From assembly GCF_000006565.2 (NCBI RefSeq), contig NC_031476.1, positions 4,959,900 through 5,023,899 of the forward strand: DNA of 64,000 bases. Reading direction: 5' to 3'. Each line of letters begins with the position of its first letter. The first letter of the stretch is position 1. The position numbers were made by a program, and so were the translations under genes. This document shows positions 59,368 to 64,000 of the stretch, one piece after another. A model generated the notes under the pieces. That model was not told the DNA's origin, made no database searches, and was given only the letters and a program-made list of their open reading frames with translations. This stretch comes from Toxoplasma gondii ME49. Taxonomy: Eukaryota; Apicomplexa; Conoidasida; Eucoccidiorida; Sarcocystidae.

Positions 59368-60709
59368 GGGAAAGAACTGACAGGGTGTCTTTCACCACAG
59401 GTTTTCACAAGGACGCGTATGCACCCGTCGAAACAATCGCATCAATGAGCATGTATTTTTATCGATGCAATGGACATGCATACATGCCAACGCGTATAAA
59501 AAATAAGCAGTGGCACCAGAGAGAAAGGTTCTGAATGCAGTCAAGTCGCATGTTTCTCGAAAGGACTGGTGACTTTGCATGAACGAAACGTCACTCTTCC
59601 GGCCCATATGTCGGCGCGCCAGAGCGAAGGCGCCCAGAAGGAACGGAGAAAGATCGGCTCTTCCTCTCGCGCGCTGGACTCGCGCGACTTCTTCCTCGGC
59701 AGAGGCCGGAGGGGGGTGTGACTTCGGAGAGAGCTTCGGAGACTCCCTGGGGACCTTCCGGCGCGCAAAAAGACTCGCCTGTTCCTCGAAAGCTCCGTGC
59801 AGCAGAAAGACGCAGAAGGTCTGTACTGTAGAGCGGCAGGCGAGCGACAGAACGTCTCGGCATATCGACGACAACGAGGACGCACACACACACCTGGTCC
59901 TTTTCTACGGGAGAAACCTTCGAGCTCCAGCGATTTAGGCGACCATATGGGGCAAGGACTCGCTTGACGAAAAAGAGAAGGTGGCGAGAAGCGGCTTTCG
60001 ATTTTTTTCGCGCCAGCGTGATTGGTGGATCCTCGTTCAGTTTTCTTTCGCGGTCGGTTAGGTTCGCGGAGTTCTTTGGGAAACAAAAGCAAAACAAAGA
60101 AGGAAACGCAGATTCACTTCAGCCGAAGACTCGGAGGGAAAACAGGAAGCGAGAAAACGAGAAGGAATCTCCCCTTGCTTTCCGAGTGCATCTGCAGATG
60201 CACCGCAAAGCGCTCTCTGGAAAGAAAAACGAGTCTCGAGGGTCGGTCTCGAGGCGCCGGCAAGAAGCAGTCTCCTGGAAAACCATGGAGAAAAAACATT
60301 TTTGAGATGTGAGAGAAAACGAAACAGGTCGTTTCTCGAAACGCGATAAAAGGCCGAAACCAAATGCGGAGTATTCGCCTTCGCGCGCTGCTGTGCGCTG
60401 AAAGCTCGCCTTGCTCTGCCGCCTCCAAGAGGCCCTCTCCGCGTTGTGCCTCGCCCTGGGCTTCTCTTTCTCTCTCTCTGTCTCTGTCTACACCTGCCTT
60501 CTGCGTTTCTTCTCTTCCTCTCTCTCTCGCTTTCTTTTCTCCGCTCCTCTCAGTCTTGAATCGACAAGCGTCTCTCCGTTCTCTCTGAGTCAATGTGTGC
60601 CTTTCTTCTCGTTCTGTGTGTCTCTGTCTCCTCTCTGCGTTGCTCTCTGTGTCTCTGTGTCTGTCTGTCTCTGTGTCTCTGTCTCTCTCCCGTGGCTCTC
60701 TCTCCTCAG
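59368..60709. other. Region upstream of the ASNSD1-like gene
   Basis: Frames open on the - strand (59541-60092, 59591-60097) end near a GTGTGT donor and could be a leader exon. On + the sequence from 60420 is a long polypyrimidine tract leading into the acceptor at 60709. The missing N-terminal exon with MCG was searched for by eye here and not found. Confidence 0.4.
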
Positions 60710-61350
60710 AAGGATGCCAAGAACTCTGGAGCTTCTCGTGCGCCTCCTTGCCCTTCGTCTGTCCAAAAACGCCCGTTCATCTTCCAGATGCCTCTTTCCT
60801 CTCCACTGTCGTCGCTCAAAATACGGAAAAATATTAAACGCGCAAACTGCAGTCTCAACAATCATCTCCGCCTAGCTGCAGCCTTCGAGGAGAGAGACAG
60901 GGTCTCCCCCGTTCCCCCCCTCCCGCCCGGGCCGATTCTCGCTGCAGATAGGTGAAGAGAAAAAGCCTTTCCCTTCGTCGGTCTTCTTCTCGTCACCTCA
61001 TCTCTCTCTTCTCGCTCTCTTTAGCCTCCATCCCAGCTTGCTCTCTCTCTGGTGTTCTTTCTCTTCTCTTTTCTTCTCTTTTCTTCCCTTTTCTTTTCTC
61101 TTATTTTCTCTTCTTCTCTTTTCTTCCCTTTTCTTCTCCTTTCTTCTCTGTTCTTCTCTCTGCTCTCTCTCGTCGCTCTCGTTGTCGCCGCTCTTCTTTG
61201 ACCTCTCCTCCTCTATTTAGAGACCGTGAGTTGTCGCGCCGTCCTTCGGGTTCTTCTCCCCCGCGCGCGCGCTCCCTGCCGCTCTCGGACCTTGCGGTCG
61301 ACTGCGCTTTCGTCTCGGAACGAGGAAAAGACGCACCGAAAGCTTTCTGA
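60710..61350 (+). CDS. Two exons of an unrecognised gene
   Basis: Exon 60710-60951 follows a very strong polypyrimidine/CTCAG acceptor and is open for 80 codons (KDAKNSGASRAPPCPSSVQK, NCSLNNHLRLAAAFEERD). It ends in phase 2 at GATAG/GTGAAG. Exon 61221-61350 follows TATTTAG, completes the split codon and runs 43 codons to TGA (ELSRRPSGSSPPRARS, LAVDCAFVSERGKD). The upstream exon(s) are not identified; a candidate ATG lies at 60364 (MRSIRLRALLCAESS). Gene 5' end and family unknown. Confidence 0.4.
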
Positions 61351-63417
61351 ATTCGCCTGCGCCGCCGGCAACTCACCTCGATGCAGACAAGGCGAACGGT
61401 TCCAGCTCTGCGGAGACACCGCATGGCTGCTCGCGCGCATTCCGCGCGTGGAGAGACGCGGGATCTGGTGAATTCGCGCAAAAACGGTTGTGTCGCGTCG
61501 TCACGCGAGGAGAGACACGACGGCGGACGCGAGCGCCGAGCGCGAGTTTTTTTTTCTGTCAATGAAAGGCTGCAGCGAGGGGCAGAAAGCGTTCCAGTCT
61601 CCAGCCAAAACCTTCAAGTCGCTCCGTCAACTCACAAGCGGAAGCGCCTTGTTCTCCTCCCTTTCCCCCCGAGAAGAAAAGCGAATTGGTGTGTATACAC
61701 TGACGGCAGAGCGCGCGACACTGGCGCCGCCCGGCCGCCGCCGGTCGAGGAAGTTGCTCTCGAAAAAAGACAAGGAGGTTCGGTCTGTCGAAAGTCAACC
61801 GTCCTAGGCGTTCGTCGCGCTTGAGGGAAGGCGAGAAAAATTACCTGGAAAAGAATTGGGGACAACCCAGGGAAAAGGGAAACGCGGTAAAAAAAATGAA
61901 CTGTGCCTTTTGAGAGCTTGGTGTGTCCGGCACGTCCTCCTTTTTTTCCGACTGTTTTTCCTCCGCAAATCATCTCCCGCTTCTCCTTCTTCGCTTCCAC
62001 AAAACCTTCTCCCTGCTCTTTTGTCAAAAACTGGAGACTCCGACCTGGTCTTCTCGCGCTTCCGGCGGCGTCACTTGCTCTCCCGGGGGCGCCAGAGAAC
62101 TTCAAAGGGAAGCGCCCCCGCAGACAGCGAGTGGAGAAAAATCTTTTTACCTTTCGCGTTTCGCCTCCTTTTTCCTCAGCAGCGAAGACGCGGATGCCGA
62201 GGCCGAGGGGGGATCCGCGAGAGCAGTCGAATTGAGCTCTGAGGAGGCCGCGAAAAGGTTTTCGCGTCGGTTTTCGAGCCTTTGATCCTTGTGTGTCGCT
62301 TGGTCCCTCATTCAAAAAACAACGGCCTCTTTTTTTCGCCTTCCTTCCTTCGTCTCCCTTGCTCGCGTCCCCGTCTACTCTCTCCTTTCTCTGCCTTCCC
62401 CTCTGCCTCCTCTCAAAAGGAAGCGTCCTTCTCTGAGTGCTGCGACGCAGGCGAACTTCCAGGATGGCAAAGGAGAAGATACGGTTCTTTGCTTCTCCTA
62501 TATGTCGCCGCCGGGAAGCAAGTTCCCCTTTCTCTTTTCACCAAAGCAGTAGCTTCAAGCCAGTTGAAAGTCACTTTTTCTGCTGTCCTCTCTGAGGAAG
62601 GGCAGCGTCCATGTAGCTTCGTAGCGCTGTCTGTACGGCTGTGTCCTCCTCAAATCGAGTTCCATCGCCTGCGGACTCTTGTCTCTTTCGCTCGCGTTCC
62701 CGAGCGCGCCCCAGCGTCCGTCGCCTCTTTCTTTGTCTTTCGTTTGTGCGCCTCTCTCTGGGGCCAAGGCCTCGCGCCGGTTTCTCGTAGCCTGTCGACC
62801 GCGAGACATTGCATCTCTTGTCAAAGTTTTTTGAGTTCTGTGAGTCGGGCTGTTCATCTGCGTCATCGCGTCCTCTGCTTTTTTTTTCTCGCTCTCTTGT
62901 TTACTTCTCGCCCCCCTGAGAGGAGATTCGCACATCGACCGCCGACTCCTCTCTCCGGTGTCTGCGGAAACTCGCCAACATCACGCTCCCCCTCCCCCGG
63001 CATCTTCTTTTCTCTCTGGGCAGTTGGGTGCTCCAGAGCTCCTTTTGAGGCGCCTTTTTTTCCTTGATGCTCTGCTGTGGACAAGAATCCTTAATGGTGC
63101 CTGCTTCGTAGACCCGGGGCATCTTGTCGTCCCCCTGTAAAGACAGTCTCATCCAGATATAGACATGTTTATATGAGGTGCATATATGGTGTACATGCAT
63201 GTATGTCGCCGACGCGTTCCTAAACAGTGTCAAAATTGACGTACGAAAACGAGCGTCTGACTGTTCTTCTGATTGTTCTTTTGACTGGTGTTTTCACGGG
63301 TGGCGTTCCATCTGCTCTTCTTGACTTCTTCTGCCCGCGTTTCTCTTTCCTTTGGACTGGGCCTTCTGTCTTCGATTGTCGGCGTCTCCGATCCGCGCTG
63401 TCTCTGCACTCTCCACG
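61351..63417. other. Intergenic, unassigned
   Basis: Several long frames on both strands. On - there are two good donors, at 61373 (GAG/GTGAGT) and 61842 (CAG/GTAATT), following open stretches (for example EQGEGFVEAKKEKREMICGG, about 61890-62060), so a - strand spliced transcript is possible. On + the last 180 bases before 63418 are C/T-rich like a leader. A GTGTATACAC palindrome is at 61691. Confidence 0.35.
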
Positions 63418-64000
63418 ATGGGTCCTGGCTCGGGGCAAGTGTCTCTGTCGCCGGTCCTCGCGCCGCGGGTGCGTCTCCGGTCGACGCAGGGCGACGCCTG
63501 TGAGTGCGAGGCCGTGTCTCTCGGCGCGTTGTCTCCTTCTTCGCACCGGCAGCTGCTCTCCGCGTTCGCCGTCGTCTTTCCGGCAGAGTGTACGCCCCGC
63601 AACAGCGCAGCCGCGAATGCAGCGACGAAGCGCGGGACCTCGCCTCTCGCCAGGCTTTCTTGCTCGAGTCCTGGCTTCCTCAGTGTCTCTACGCCCTCGG
63701 CTCTTCGGCCCGCTCCCCTCTGCCGGCCTGCTCGACTCGCGTCTCCACGCCTCACACCTCCGCGGTCACCTGTCTCCGCGCCGGAAGCTGCGCCGGAAGC
63801 CGCGGCGCGCGCGGCGGCCGTCGCGGCGGCGCTCGGGGGGCCCCCGCGTGTCTCTGGTACGGAGACGCCTCGCGGTCACAAGAGCAGTTCATGTCTCTCG
63901 CCTCTTCTCGCCTCTCCCGGAGCTCCCAAGACGAGACGGCGGAGACTCGTCCTTGCGGAGACGCAGACGCGCGCGAGCTTCTCTCCGGTCCGCGACGACG
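63418..64000 (+). CDS. Start of a Ser/Ala/Pro-rich protein, truncated by the window edge
   Basis: ATG at 63418 (ACGATGG) follows a C/T-rich leader and opens 194 codons with no stop to the end. The first 60 residues look ordered (ECEAVSLGALSPSSHRQ, LLSAFAVVFPAECTP); the rest is Ala/Pro/Arg low complexity. A second frame is also open from about 63590 after an acceptor-like TTCCGGCAG (QAFLLESWLPQCLYALG) and could be the real coding frame of a downstream exon. No family recognised. Confidence 0.4.
   Translation, partial: MGPGSGQVSLSPVLAPRVRLRSTQGDACECEAVSLGALSPSSHRQLLSAFAVVFPAECTPRNSAAANAATKRGTSPLARLSCSSPGFLSVSTPSALRPAPLCRPARLASPRLTPPRSPVSAPEAAPEAAARAAAVAAALGGPPRVSGTETPRGHKSSSCLSPLLASPGAPKTRRRRLVLAETQTRASFSPVRDD

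Noticed and set aside
1..64000. Bacterial or mobile features (insertion sequences, CRISPR, integrases, riboswitches)
   Set aside because: None seen. The repeats are microsatellites or minisatellites without terminal inverted repeats or transposase-like frames.

Overview
This is nuclear DNA of a coccidian apicomplexan, most like Toxoplasma gondii or a close sarcocystid relative (Hammondia, Neospora). The genes have many short exons with GT-AG introns and C/T-rich sequence before acceptors and start codons. Introns and spacers carry long (TA)n tracts and frequent TGCATGC words, and proteins carry Ser, Ala, Glu or Arg insertions. There are no operons, Shine-Dalgarno sites, insertion sequences, CRISPR arrays or recognisable tRNA/rRNA genes. 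I rebuilt genes by joining exons with canonical splice sites, matched phases and family similarity. Exon lists are given with each gene.

Layout, left to right. 198-6374 (+): 3' twelve exons of a PARP1-type poly(ADP-ribose) polymerase with its His-Tyr-Glu triad. 8229-9156 (-): SmD2. 11832-17860 (+): a gene of unknown function made of short exons. 18857-19528 (+): a weak ORF. 19610-22319 (-): a Ser/Pro-rich protein with a C-terminal coiled coil and a GC-AG intron. 23201-25998 (+): a gene with POTRA- and barrel-like exons resembling Sam50/Omp85. 27557-29908 (+): a single-exon protein that joins a TMEM65 membrane domain to a GAF domain behind a likely mitochondrial presequence. 31351-32623 (+): a small candidate gene with a presequence-like N-terminus.

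34046-36119 (-) is a PRKRIP1-type spliceosomal protein, head to head with 37543-38316 (+), the RNA polymerase subunit RPB6. 40017-48861 (-) is a 17-exon RBM25 (proline-rich N-terminus, RRM, charged middle, PWI). 52297-59283 (-) is an ASNSD1-type asparagine synthetase-like protein of about 1700 residues whose synthetase domain is split by a long insertion with a Cys/His cluster. 60710-61350 (+) holds two phase-matched exons of an unknown gene, and an ORF opens at 63418 (+) and runs off the end.

Functionally the window is rich in RNA-processing and transcription genes (SmD2, PRKRIP1, RBM25, RPB6) and in candidate mitochondrial proteins (Sam50-like, TMEM65-GAF, the 31.4-kb gene). The most unusual items are the TMEM65-GAF fusion, the Cys-cluster insertion inside the asparagine synthetase-like domain, genes hidden in short exons, and a repeated palindrome (GGTGTATGTACACC), two copies of which lie in the shared PRKRIP1/RPB6 promoter.
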